Positions 1 to 6,064 of a DNA stretch of 9,661 nucleotides are shown here, piece after piece. Within the stretch, counting starts at the first letter, position 1. Each line of letters begins with the position of its first letter. The DNA comes from Chitinispirillales bacterium. GTDB taxonomy: Bacteria > Fibrobacterota > Chitinivibrionia > Chitinivibrionales > Chitinispirillaceae. The position numbers and the translations under genes were made by a program. Location: positions 1 to 9,661 of the forward strand of contig JAIRUL010000240.1 of the NCBI GenBank assembly GCA_031254445.1, given 5' to 3'. The notes under the pieces were generated by a model. It did no database searches and had not been told where the DNA came from. It saw only the letters and a list, made by a program, of their open reading frames with translations.

Positions 1-119
1 CACGAAAGCTCTGCTTTTTCCACAATAATGCTCCTAATCCTATTTTACGTTTTTTGGGGGTTATATGGCCATCCCCATAAATATAATAAAATTGCCCCCG
101 CATATCAAGGGGGCTATAC
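1..119. repeat. Terminal direct repeat, left copy
   Basis: These bases are identical to 9543-9661. An exact repeat at both contig ends is the usual mark of a circular molecule closed by a de Bruijn assembler; 119 is a k-mer size used by default in MEGAHIT. Positions 1-23 are the 5' end of the minus-strand nuclease-like gene (its GTG start codon is the complement of 21-23), and 24-119 carry its ribosome binding site and promoter. The alternative is a genuine 119-bp direct repeat flanking the region in a larger genome. Confidence 0.95.
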
Positions 120-373
120 AAAAAAAGCCGGACGGCGCACAAATCCGATTTTTGGAACGCCATAGCCCCCAAAATTATTGGCTCCCATAGTGCGCAGCTA
201 TGCAATATCCCGTTTTTGATTTTTTTTATTTTTCTCTTGCGCAATACAAACGCAATTACTATTTTATACCTGATTTATAGAAAACCCGATGCTCCGGCAA
301 CCGGCGGCAGAGAAGCGCGGTTTTTAGATTGCGGGGGATTGTACTTGTACTGTACAGGGCATTGTATTAGATT

Positions 374-401
374 TTTACACTAGGTGTTTATATTTTATTA
401 T
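374..401 (+). promoter_or_regulatory. Possible promoter for the 481-1244 region
   Basis: TTTACA (374-379), a 16-nt spacer and TATTAT (396-401) give a passable sigma70-like promoter reading rightward. The -10 box overlaps the 18-bp palindrome. Chance matches are frequent in sequence this AT-rich, so the exact boxes are uncertain. No better promoter is seen ahead of the gene at 894. Confidence 0.25.
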
Positions 402-443
402 TTATAAATAATACTAATTATTTATAATATTAAAATAATATTA
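396..443. other. AT-rich palindrome cluster, candidate replication origin
   Basis: A perfect 18-bp palindrome, TATTATTTATAAATAATA, occupies 396-413. Its inner 11-mer ATTATTTATAA recurs as a direct repeat at 417-427, 20 bp (about two helical turns) from the first at 397-407. Next comes a 7-bp inverted repeat, TAATATT/AATATTA (425-431 and 437-443), with a 5-nt AT loop. Such easily melted DNA is typical of origin unwinding elements and also of promoter regions. No DnaA-box cluster or adjacent rep gene supports the origin reading, so it rests on composition, repeats and location only. Confidence 0.3.
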
Positions 444-660
444 ATAACATAATAGGCGCACAAAAAAAAGGCAGAAGCGCATGATTGCAGCCGATTTAGA
501 TACAACCGAAACGACACAGGCCAATACCCCCCCCCCCAGTTTTTCGGGCTGTTTAGCGCCACGCCTACAGAATAAGCATTATTGCCGCCGTAATCCTAGC
601 ATTTACAGATATTTATCGTTGCTCAACGCTTTTACAGCCGTCGCCGCTTGTTACCTATAT

Positions 661-700
661 CCATATAATAGGAGCCGCCCCCGCCGGATCCGCAGGCGCT
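661..700 (+). repeat. CATATAATAGGA-type repeat, copy 1
   Basis: This shares CATATAATAGGA with the copy at 748-797 and then keeps spaced matches (GCC, GGA and GGC triplets at equal offsets). In the membrane-like frame it reads HIIGAAPAGSAG, against HIIGIAAIGNTG in the second copy, so it may be an internal repeat of a broken gene rather than an intergenic element. Confidence 0.45.
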
Positions 701-747
701 GCTGCGAATTGCCTCCCTTGGGCGATGGTTTTTCTGCTTGTTTTCAC

Positions 748-797
748 TATGCATATAATAGGAATTGCCGCCATCGGAAATACCGGCGGGGGTTCCT
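748..797 (+). repeat. CATATAATAGGA-type repeat, copy 2
   Basis: Related to 661-700 by the leading 12-mer, and to 6065-6118 over almost its whole length (GGAnTTGCCGCCnTCGGAAAnnCCG core followed by a G-run and TTCCT). It contains a short potential stem-loop, CGG-AAATA-CCG, flanked by CCGC/GCGG. It ends the membrane-like frame (HIIGIAAIGNTGGGS, stop at 797-799). Confidence 0.5.
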
Positions 798-807
798 AAA
801 CAACTAC

Positions 808-884
808 GCGCCGCAAGGCGCACCCCTGCCGAGCCCAGTATCCCCAAGGGTTCGGCAGGGTAACCAAATCAGCGGGGAAAGGAG
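808..884 (+). promoter_or_regulatory. Two-hairpin structured leader, copy 1
   Basis: First hairpin: GCGCC (808-812), GCAA tetraloop, GGCGC (817-821). Second hairpin: 13 bp, 824-836 with 848-860, one G-U pair, 11-nt loop ending TATCCCCAA. A 13-nt linker leads to GGGGA (874-878) and the AAGGAG ribosome binding site of the gene at 894. Copies 2 and 3 (1253-1331 and 8206-8283) have the same layout and length. Compared with copy 2, a T-A pair (827/857) replaces a C-G pair, a compensatory change that supports an RNA fold. The loop TCCCC (841-845) can pair with GGGGA beside the ribosome binding site, suggesting control of translation. There is no T-run after the hairpins, so a terminator is unlikely. 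Confidence 0.65.
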
Positions 885-893
885 ATTGTTAGC

Positions 894-1244
894 ATGAAAA
901 AGTACGCCATGACAACATGGTTTGTGGACGCGCTGTCAAGCATTTTGGAAGCGTTCATGTGGATTGACCTTATCGGATGCACGATACTAGGCGGCATACT
1001 AGGCGCTCAAGGAATGTCCGCCGCCGGCGGCAACGGTCCCGCAGGCTTCTTCCTCGGCATGATAGGAGGAGCCTTCACCGGGTTCGTTTGCAATGTCTTA
1101 TTGGCGTGGATGGCAGTATTCGTGGACGTTAGAAACCACGTCAAAAAAATTGCGGGCGCGGAAGACGGGGTAAACAAAAAAGAAGAAAAGGGGACAGACA
1201 AAAGGGAAGCTTGGGAAAAGTACCAAGACGCCCATCAGCAGTAA
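894..1244 (+). CDS. Small two-helix inner-membrane protein, unknown function
   Basis: 116 residues, family not recognised. The start follows AAGGAG by 9 nt, stronger than any internal choice; Met6 is a possible but unsupported alternative. Two hydrophobic segments are seen: about residues 17-41 (AFMWIDLIGCTILGGILGA) and about 50-79 (GFFLGMIGGAFTGFVCNVLL and onward), both rich in small residues with GxxxG-like spacing that favours helix packing. The C-terminal 35 or so residues are highly charged (many Lys, Glu, Asp) and probably cytoplasmic. It follows the broken membrane-protein region, carries structured leader copy 1, and lies 94 bp before the secreted FISUMP gene with no terminator between, so co-transcription with that gene is plausible. 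Confidence 0.75.
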   Translation: MKKYAMTTWFVDALSSILEAFMWIDLIGCTILGGILGAQGMSAAGGNGPAGFFLGMIGGAFTGFVCNVLLAWMAVFVDVRNHVKKIAGAEDGVNKKEEKGTDKREAWEKYQDAHQQ

Positions 1245-1252
1245 TTCAAAAA

Positions 1253-1331
1253 CGCAAAACCATTGCGCACCCCGCCGAGCCCCGTATCCCCAAGGGTTCG
1301 GCGGGGTAACTAAAATCTGCGGGGAGAGGAG
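1253..1331 (+). promoter_or_regulatory. Two-hairpin structured leader, copy 2
   Basis: First hairpin: CGCAA (1253-1257), 5-nt loop, TTGCG (1263-1267); its stem differs in sequence from copies 1 and 3 yet still pairs. Second hairpin: 13 bp, 1270-1282 with 1294-1306, one G-U pair, 11-nt loop with the invariant TATCCCCAA. GGGGA (1321-1325) and the AGGAG ribosome binding site of the gene at 1339 follow. Loop TCCCC (1287-1291) can again pair with GGGGA. It begins 9 bp after the stop of the previous gene, so it sits between two probably co-transcribed genes. Confidence 0.7.
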
Positions 1332-1338
1332 AAACAAA

Positions 1339-1947
1339 ATGAAAAAAGCTATACTGTTTGCGCTGCTGGTCAGCACCGCAATCTTTGCGCAGCAAAAAGG
1401 TACTTTCACGGACACGAGGGACGGCAAAGCCTACAAGACTGTGAAGATTGGGAGCCAGACTTGGATGGCGGAGAACCTTAATTTTAAAACAAAGGAATCG
1501 AAGTGTTATAGCGACAATGAATCCAATTGCACAAAATACGGCAGGCTATATGGTCAGGACGCAAGTGCTTGCCCGAGCGGCTGGCGCTTGCCGAACAACT
1601 CGGATTGGGAAACGTTGGTTAAAACGGCGGGTGGTAAGGATGTTGCCGGCAAGAAGCTTAAATCAACGAGCGGCTGGAACAAAAACGGCAACGGTACCGA
1701 CGAATTCGGATTTTCGGCACTGCCGGGCGGTAACTATTTCGAGGAAGAGGATGATGATGGCAATTCTTTCGGCGGATTCAACCTTGTCGGAGACCGCAGC
1801 TTTTGGTGGAGCGCGACGTCTGTTATGCCCAACGGCAGCTTCTATCAATACATGAGCCATGACGATGGCAAGGCGGGCTCGTACACCGTAGGCGCGGAGG
1901 GGCTGACGGAGTTTGGGATGTATTCTATTCGTTGCATTCAAAAGTAA
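1339..1947 (+). CDS. Secreted stand-alone FISUMP-domain protein
   Basis: 202 residues. The N-terminus is a typical Sec signal peptide with probable cleavage after Ala17 (AIFA|QQ). The rest, from about residue 21, is one 'Fibrobacter succinogenes major paralogous' domain (TIGR02145 type). Its hallmarks are visible: FTDTRDGKAYKTVKIG, WMAENLN, CY...SNC.KYGRLY, CPSGWRLP, DW..LV, GNG.DEFGFSALPGG, WWSAT and a terminal SIRCIQK. The same signature closes the lipoprotein at 6158-8191. The family is expanded in Fibrobacter and found on exported proteins; its biochemical role is not established. The paired cysteines suggest disulfides in an extracytoplasmic protein. The start has a good AGGAG site 7 nt upstream, within leader copy 2. 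No lipobox is present, so it is presumably soluble or surface-associated. Confidence 0.93.
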   Translation: MKKAILFALLVSTAIFAQQKGTFTDTRDGKAYKTVKIGSQTWMAENLNFKTKESKCYSDNESNCTKYGRLYGQDASACPSGWRLPNNSDWETLVKTAGGKDVAGKKLKSTSGWNKNGNGTDEFGFSALPGGNYFEEEDDDGNSFGGFNLVGDRSFWWSATSVMPNGSFYQYMSHDDGKAGSYTVGAEGLTEFGMYSIRCIQK

Positions 1948-1997
1948 GCGCGCCGTTTGTCGCGATTGACATTATTTCTATTTACCAACAGTGCCTA

Positions 1998-2025
1998 TTG
2001 CACGACAGGCACAGCAACGTATACT
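1998..2025 (+). promoter_or_regulatory. Probable promoter of the repeat lipoprotein gene
   Basis: TTGCAC (1998-2003), 16-nt spacer, TATACT (2020-2025), leaving a leader of about 115 nt before the ATG at 2147. A perfect inverted repeat, GTGCCT/AGGCAC (1991-1996 and 2007-2012), encloses the -35 box and could be an operator. The leader contains a 9-bp stem (2056-2064 with 2076-2084, one G-U pair, 11-nt loop). The ribosome binding site is modest (AAGGCGG, centred about 10 nt from the start). Confidence 0.5.
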
Positions 2026-2146
2026 TAACTTTTTTGAAGGTTGACATACCGGTTTCCTCGTCACAGCAAAAGCGCGTGGCGAGGCGACTTTGCAATTGCA
2101 ACGATAACAATAGCGCGTTTTACACATAACAAAAAAGGCGGATTCT

Positions 2147-3727
2147 ATGAGCATCAAGAGGGCGTTGTCTCGGGTTAGCGGAGTTTTGGCGGTCGCGGCC
2201 GTTTCTGCGGTTTTTCTGATGGGGTGCGGGGATGAGATTGTTCTCAACAACGGGGGGGATAACGGCGGGGATGGGGGCGGCGGGAACAATGGGGGGGGGA
2301 ACAATGGCGGCGGGGGCGGGACGGCGGTGTCGCGGATTACTATTAAGAACAATACGAGCCAAAGCGTTTGGTATTGCTATGTAAAACCGTCAACTTCTAC
2401 GAATTGGGGTTCTGACGTACTTCCATCTACCATGTCAAGTGGAGAATCGCGAACGATAACTTTTTCTCAGCCTTTACCCGCAAATAGCGTATGTGATATT
2501 CGAATTAGTATTTCTGGATATACATTTGGAAAATATGGCCTCTCCATGTCGAATAATATGACAGTAACTTTTACGAACAGTGATTTAGATGACGGGAGCG
2601 GTCTCCCAAGCATAACCGTCCAAAATAGATCTGGCGTTAATTTTAATGCTTTTTATATAAGGCCATCGTCCGTACCCGAATCATCTTCTGATTGGGGAAA
2701 GGATTACGGATCATTATCAAATAATGGCAACTCGTCAATATCTATACCTATTCCGTCCAGCAACTATACCGAATTTGATATTCAAATGAGAACATTAGAT
2801 CCTACGGCATCTAGTACATACACAAGAAACGGTATTGTTGTTTCAGACGGCATGACCGTGACTATACTTAGCACGGATTCTGACCAGGGACATTTAGGCT
2901 TGCCAATAATTGTCGTTCAAAATAACACAAGCCAAAGTGCGTGGTATTGTTATGTAAAACCGTCAACTTCAACAGACTGGGGTTCTGATGTACTTTCGTC
3001 GATTATATCAATTGGAGAATCGCGAACGGTAATCCTTCCTCAGTCATTATCTGTAAATAGCGTATATGATATTCGAATTAGTATTTCCGGATATGCGTTT
3101 GGAAAATATGGTGTCACCATGTCAGACGGTATGACGGTAACTTTCACAAATAGCGATTTAGATGACGGAAGCAGTCTCCCAAACATAACCGTTCAAAATA
3201 GATCCGGCGTTAATTTCAATGCCATATATGTAAGACCATCGTCTGCATCCTCATGGGGAAAAGATTATGGGGCGTTGTCAAACAATAGCAATAAATCTAT
3301 CTCTATACCTATTCCATCCAGCAATTATACAACGTTTGATATCCAAATGAGAACATCAGACCCTACGGTATCTAGTACATATACAAAAAACAATGTCACT
3401 GTTTCAAATGATATGACGTTGATAATACTTAGCACTGACTCTGACGGTGGAAATAAGGGTCGGCCGGTAATTGTTGTTCAAAACAGCACAAGCCAAAGCG
3501 CTTGGTATTGCTATATAAAACTATCGACATCAACGGATTGGGGGCCTGATGTGCTTTCATCGATTATATCAAGTGGAGAATCGCGAACGATAACTCTTCC
3601 TTCATCGTTATCTGTAAATAGCGTATGCGACATTCGAATTAGTATTTCTGGATACAATTTCATAAAATACAACGTCACCATCTCAGACGGCATGACAATA
3701 ACTTTCACCAATAGCGACGTGCAGTAG
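2147..3727 (+). CDS. Surface lipoprotein with five alternating beta-rich repeats (A-B-A-B-A)
   Basis: 526 residues. Lipoprotein signal peptide with lipobox LMGC (Cys27), then a Gly/Asn linker (about 28-63) that would hold the protein off the membrane. The remainder is five tandem domains: A at 64-155, 255-346 and 442-526; B at 156-254 and 347-441. A domains share NxTSQSxWYCYxK, STSTxWGxDVL, GESRT and DIRISISGY...KY; B domains share QNRSGVNFNAxYxRPSS, WGKDYG, SISIPIPSSNY and FDIQMRT. A and B are distant versions of one fold: an opening (I/V)(T/V)VQN strand, a WG-D motif, an S-I or S-R-T strand, and a closing MTxxxxxTxSD strand. Function is unknown; a beta-sandwich adhesive or carbohydrate-contacting stalk is a guess. 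The repeat part is clearly more AT-rich than the genes on either side, while the linker is G-rich with a 9-G run (2291-2299) that could slip. The gene ends 49 bp before the next. Confidence 0.88.
   Translation: MSIKRALSRVSGVLAVAAVSAVFLMGCGDEIVLNNGGDNGGDGGGGNNGGGNNGGGGGTAVSRITIKNNTSQSVWYCYVKPSTSTNWGSDVLPSTMSSGESRTITFSQPLPANSVCDIRISISGYTFGKYGLSMSNNMTVTFTNSDLDDGSGLPSITVQNRSGVNFNAFYIRPSSVPESSSDWGKDYGSLSNNGNSSISIPIPSSNYTEFDIQMRTLDPTASSTYTRNGIVVSDGMTVTILSTDSDQGHLGLPIIVVQNNTSQSAWYCYVKPSTSTDWGSDVLSSIISIGESRTVILPQSLSVNSVYDIRISISGYAFGKYGVTMSDGMTVTFTNSDLDDGSSLPNITVQNRSGVNFNAIYVRPSSASSWGKDYGALSNNSNKSISIPIPSSNYTTFDIQMRTSDPTVSSTYTKNNVTVSNDMTLIILSTDSDGGNKGRPVIVVQNSTSQSAWYCYIKLSTSTDWGPDVLSSIISSGESRTITLPSSLSVNSVCDIRISISGYNFIKYNVTISDGMTITFTNSDVQ
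2291..2299 (+). repeat. Poly-G tract (9 G) inside a lipoprotein gene
   Basis: Nine consecutive G within the Gly/Asn linker, with a second 7-G run at 2252-2258. A one-base gain in the 9-G run would bring a stop at 2344-2346, and a one-base loss a stop at 2382-2384; both would leave only the signal peptide and linker. This is the arrangement expected of slipped-strand phase variation of a surface protein, but glycine codons alone could also explain the run. Confidence 0.5.
2336..3724 (+). repeat. Tandem coding repeat array, two units plus a half
   Basis: The A-B unit is about 570 bp: unit 1 at 2336-2908, unit 2 at 2909-3469, half-unit A at 3470-3724. Stretches within A copies are nearly identical in DNA as well as protein (for example GGAGAATCGCGAACG occurs in all three), which suggests recent duplication or gene conversion. 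Such an array could gain or lose units by recombination. Confidence 0.85.
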
Positions 3728-3776
3728 GCGTTGTAACAACAACTTTTTGCGTACCTAAAGAAAAGGATGGTTTGCC

Positions 3777-6026
3777 ATGAAGCTCGTCAGCGCGGTTATT
3801 TTGCCAACGGCTCTCTTAGCTGCGATACTCGTAGCCCCGCCTGCCTACGCCCAAAGCGCCGCCTCGGCGCAGGGCGCTGTCAAGCCCAAGATTGCCGTTT
3901 ACGCTACCGGAGGAAAGGGCGTTGACGAGAACATGGTTATCGGCACAAAGATTCTCGCGGCGCTCATAAAAGACGGCAGGTATCTTCCGGTTGAGCGGAT
4001 GGAGGCGTTCATCGCGGAGCTAAACAAGGAGCAGCGCACGCAGATGAGCGGGGCGGTGGACGAGCGGGAGATAACGAGGCTCGGCAAGCATTTCGGGGTG
4101 CAGTTCGTCTGCATCGCCAACATCACGGAGGTGTTTGGCACCAACCTCGTCTCGGCGCGGATAGTAAACGTGGAGACGGCGGAGGTCGTGGCGATGGGGA
4201 CGGCGGGCAGCCCGCTCAAGACGTCGGACGACCTTGCGACGGCCACTGAGCGCGTGACGACCGCGATGTTCGCCTCGTCCGGGGGCAGGGGCGCTAGCAA
4301 GATTGCGGTTTACACCACGGGGGCGCAGACCGTAAACGAGAATAGCGCGCTGGGCACGGAGATGCTTTCCGAGCTTGTCAAGCGCGGCGCGTACCGCGCG
4401 GTGGAGCGGTCGAACGCGTTTTTGGCCGAGGTCGCTAGGGAGCAGCTGGCGCAGCAGAGCGGGGCGGTCGACGAGAGCCAGATATCGAGGCTTGGGCGGC
4501 AGTTCGGCGTCCAGTACGTGTGCGTGGCGGACATCACTAGGGCTTTCGGCTCGAACCTCGTCTCGGCGCGCATCATAGACGTTGAGAAGGCCGAGGTGGT
4601 GGCCATAGGCAAGACCCAGAGCCCGCTCGCGTCCCTCTACGACCTGACCTATGCCGCCGCGCAGGTGGCGGGCGCGATGTCCGCCGCCCCCGCCGAAAAG
4701 GGCGCGGAGAAAATAGCGGTCTATGTGACCGGCGTGAAAAACGTCAACGAGAGCAAAGCGTTCGGCACCGAAATGCTCTACGAACTCGTCAGGGACGGCA
4801 TGTACCGCGCGGTCGAGCGCTCGAACGCTTTCGTCGCCGAGATCGCCCGCGAGCAGGCGAAGCAGCACAGCGGCGCCATAGACGACAACCAGATACTCGC
4901 GCTCGGCAAGCAGTTCGGCACGCGCTTCGTCTGCATAGCCGACGTGCGGAAAGCGCTCGGCACCACGCTCGTCTCGGCGCGGGTTATAAACGTCGAAACG
5001 GCGGTGGTCGTGGCCATCGGCGTGACGGAGCCTAAGGTCTCAAGCCTAGACGGCCTCTCGGCCGCCGCGGCGGCGGTGGTCAACGAGATATACCGGCAGG
5101 TGAAGGGCAAGCCGAGGCAGTCGGAACTCGTCGCGCAGCAGCAAAAAATGGAGCGCGACGAGCAGGAGCGGCAGGAGAGGATAGCGCGGGAAGAGCGGGA
5201 GAGGCGGGACGAGGAGGAGCGGCAGCGGGCAAGGCTGGCGATGGAAAAGGCGGAGGAGGAGCGGCGGCAAAAACAGCAAAAGGAAGAGGAGGAGAGGGCA
5301 AGGCTGGCGGAGAAAGATAGGCGCGCGGAGGAAGCCGCGCGCCAGAAAGAGTGGGCCGCTAAGGGGAAAAAGGAGAGGCGCAAGGAGAACCGCGTCAAGC
5401 GCGGCATAGGCGTGGGCGCCGGATTCGCCTACCAGCCGGCCCTCAGCGGCATAACGTGGCAGAGCGAGAACGGGGACCTCCGGCTGATAACCGACAGCTT
5501 CGACTGGTTCGTCTTTTTAGACGCTGCGTACGTTTACGTGACCGCCTCGATATCTTCCGGCGGGCAGCGCTGGGCGGTGGACGAAAAGGATAGCGACAAC
5601 AAGCCTAAGTACAAAGCCCCCTACGACCCGCCTGTGGCGAGCAACGTCTCCTCGAACATAGGCGCGTACCTGAAATGCCCGATCGTCAGATCCTACGGCG
5701 CTAACGACGGGGCCAGCATCATCTACCCCGTCGTAGGCGTCGAATACCAGTTCCCCATCTCGGCCGAGATTAAAAGCAAGGGTTCCTCCGGGGAAAAATA
5801 TACCATCGACGCGGAAAGCCTTAGCGCTCTGTGGTACCGCGTTGGCGCCGGCGCCGAAGTGGTCGGTCCGGGCGGGGGCTTCGGGCGCATAGAGGGCTTG
5901 TTCGGCTTCAGAAAGCCCAACGAATTCGAGCAGGCGGGGACTATAATCGGCGAATGGGAGAACATGAAAATATCGTCGTCGTGCCTCGGGCTCAGCATCA
6001 AGGTAGCCTTAGGCAAAAAGTTTTAA
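3777..6026 (+). CDS. Envelope protein: three CsgG-like repeats, coiled coil, C-terminal outer-membrane barrel-like domain
   Basis: 749 residues. Sec signal peptide, probable cleavage after Ala25 (AYA|QS). Three tandem repeats of about 137 residues follow (38-174, 175-311, 312 to about 440). Each has KIAVYxTG, a GTxxLxELV helix, YRxVERxNAF, a QxSGAxDxxQI.xLGxxFG segment, VC.AdI, LVSARxIxVExAxVVAxG and an Ala-rich helix. This pattern resembles the periplasmic alpha/beta domain of CsgG/FlgO-like proteins; membership is inferred, not tested. Residues about 445-537 are an uninterrupted Glu/Arg/Lys-rich coiled coil. From about 539 there are Gly- and aromatic-rich alternating segments (GIGVGAGFAYQP, FVFLDAAYVYVTASIS, YPVVGVEYQFPIS, LWYRVGAGAEVV, GRIEGLFGF) and a final Phe, as in outer-membrane beta-barrels. 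The protein may bridge periplasm and outer membrane. The ribosome binding site is AAAAGGAT. DNA is GC-rich, unlike the gene before it. A terminator follows 8 bp after the stop. Confidence 0.88.
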   Translation: MKLVSAVILPTALLAAILVAPPAYAQSAASAQGAVKPKIAVYATGGKGVDENMVIGTKILAALIKDGRYLPVERMEAFIAELNKEQRTQMSGAVDEREITRLGKHFGVQFVCIANITEVFGTNLVSARIVNVETAEVVAMGTAGSPLKTSDDLATATERVTTAMFASSGGRGASKIAVYTTGAQTVNENSALGTEMLSELVKRGAYRAVERSNAFLAEVAREQLAQQSGAVDESQISRLGRQFGVQYVCVADITRAFGSNLVSARIIDVEKAEVVAIGKTQSPLASLYDLTYAAAQVAGAMSAAPAEKGAEKIAVYVTGVKNVNESKAFGTEMLYELVRDGMYRAVERSNAFVAEIAREQAKQHSGAIDDNQILALGKQFGTRFVCIADVRKALGTTLVSARVINVETAVVVAIGVTEPKVSSLDGLSAAAAAVVNEIYRQVKGKPRQSELVAQQQKMERDEQERQERIAREERERRDEEERQRARLAMEKAEEERRQKQQKEEEERARLAEKDRRAEEAARQKEWAAKGKKERRKENRVKRGIGVGAGFAYQPALSGITWQSENGDLRLITDSFDWFVFLDAAYVYVTASISSGGQRWAVDEKDSDNKPKYKAPYDPPVASNVSSNIGAYLKCPIVRSYGANDGASIIYPVVGVEYQFPISAEIKSKGSSGEKYTIDAESLSALWYRVGAGAEVVGPGGGFGRIEGLFGFRKPNEFEQAGTIIGEWENMKISSSCLGLSIKVALGKKF

Positions 6027-6034
6027 ATCGGAAT

Positions 6035-6061
6035 GGCGCGGAAACATCCCGCGCCGGTTTT
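6035..6061 (+). terminator. Rho-independent terminator after the CsgG-like gene
   Basis: GGCGCGG (6035-6041) pairs perfectly with CCGCGCC (6049-6055) across a 7-nt loop, followed by GGTTTT (6056-6061). The position 8 bp past the stop codon fits. The T-run is short and preceded by two G, so termination may be partial. Confidence 0.6.
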
Positions 6062-6064
6062 CGT

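Larger units (their letters stand above)
120..480. other. Non-coding region with short inverted repeats and AT-rich tract
   Basis: No convincing gene is seen on either strand. Visible structure: a CATAG/CTATG inverted repeat around a TGCGCAG centre (186-202), a T-rich stretch (about 212-236), a small CCGG-CAA-CCGG palindrome (294-304), and three closely spaced GTAC tetramers (341-344, 347-350, 352-355), the last two forming TGTAC-T-GTACA. The region then becomes extremely AT-rich from about 365 to 455. In a circular molecule this is the largest gene-free segment and separates the divergent minus-strand nuclease-like gene from the plus-strand genes, a usual place for control and replication sequences. 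Confidence 0.6.
481..799 (+). pseudogene. Frame-broken small membrane protein (putative)
   Basis: The ATG at 481 is preceded by AAGGCAG and opens a plausible N-terminus (MIAADLDTTETTQANTPPP) that runs into an 11-C tract at 527-537. After the tract a different frame reads PPPPQFFGLFSATPTE before a stop at 573-575. A third frame, open from 557 to the TAA at 797-799 but lacking a start codon, encodes a strongly membrane-like sequence: ISIIAAVILAF, then after a polar stretch a long segment containing CLPWAMVFLLVFTMHIIGIA. Joining them needs two frame changes, the first at or near the C-tract and the second near 570. One uninterrupted frame does run from 481 to 897, overlapping the next gene by ATGA, but its product is Arg/Cys-rich, unlike a protein, and it crosses the structured leader at 808-884. 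Possible explanations are gene decay, a phase-variable tract, sequencing error at the homopolymer, or coincidence; no family was recognised. Confidence 0.35.

Noticed and set aside
16..24. TTTTCCACA, one base from a DnaA box
   Set aside because: Single isolated match at the start codon of the nuclease-like gene, away from the AT-rich segment; no cluster.
1..119. Terminal repeat as a phage or transposon end, or attachment site
   Set aside because: It is direct, not inverted, starts within a coding sequence, and no integrase or transposase is present; assembly overlap of a circle is simpler.
481..897. Continuous 138-codon plus-strand frame overlapping the start of the 894 gene
   Set aside because: Its later part is Arg/Cys-rich, passes through the structured leader repeat, and competes with a membrane-like frame over the same bases. 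Only the N-terminal part is kept, within the putative pseudogene.
1932..2129. 65-codon plus-strand frame after the FISUMP gene
   Set aside because: Starts inside that gene without a ribosome site and covers the promoter region at 1991-2025; no protein-like features.
2336..3724. CRISPR-like regularly spaced repeats
   Set aside because: The repeats are in-frame protein domains of about 92-99 residues, not short direct repeats with unique spacers. The same holds for the repeats in 3777-6026 and 6158-8191.
4020..4868. 282-codon minus-strand open frame
   Set aside because: It lies opposite the GC-rich CsgG-like gene; its Arg/His/Leu-rich sequence repeats with the period of the plus-strand repeats, as expected for an antisense shadow.
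4778..5407. 209-codon minus-strand open frame rich in Ser, Leu and Cys
   Set aside because: Antisense shadow of the Glu/Arg-rich coiled-coil segment; low complexity and no start signal.
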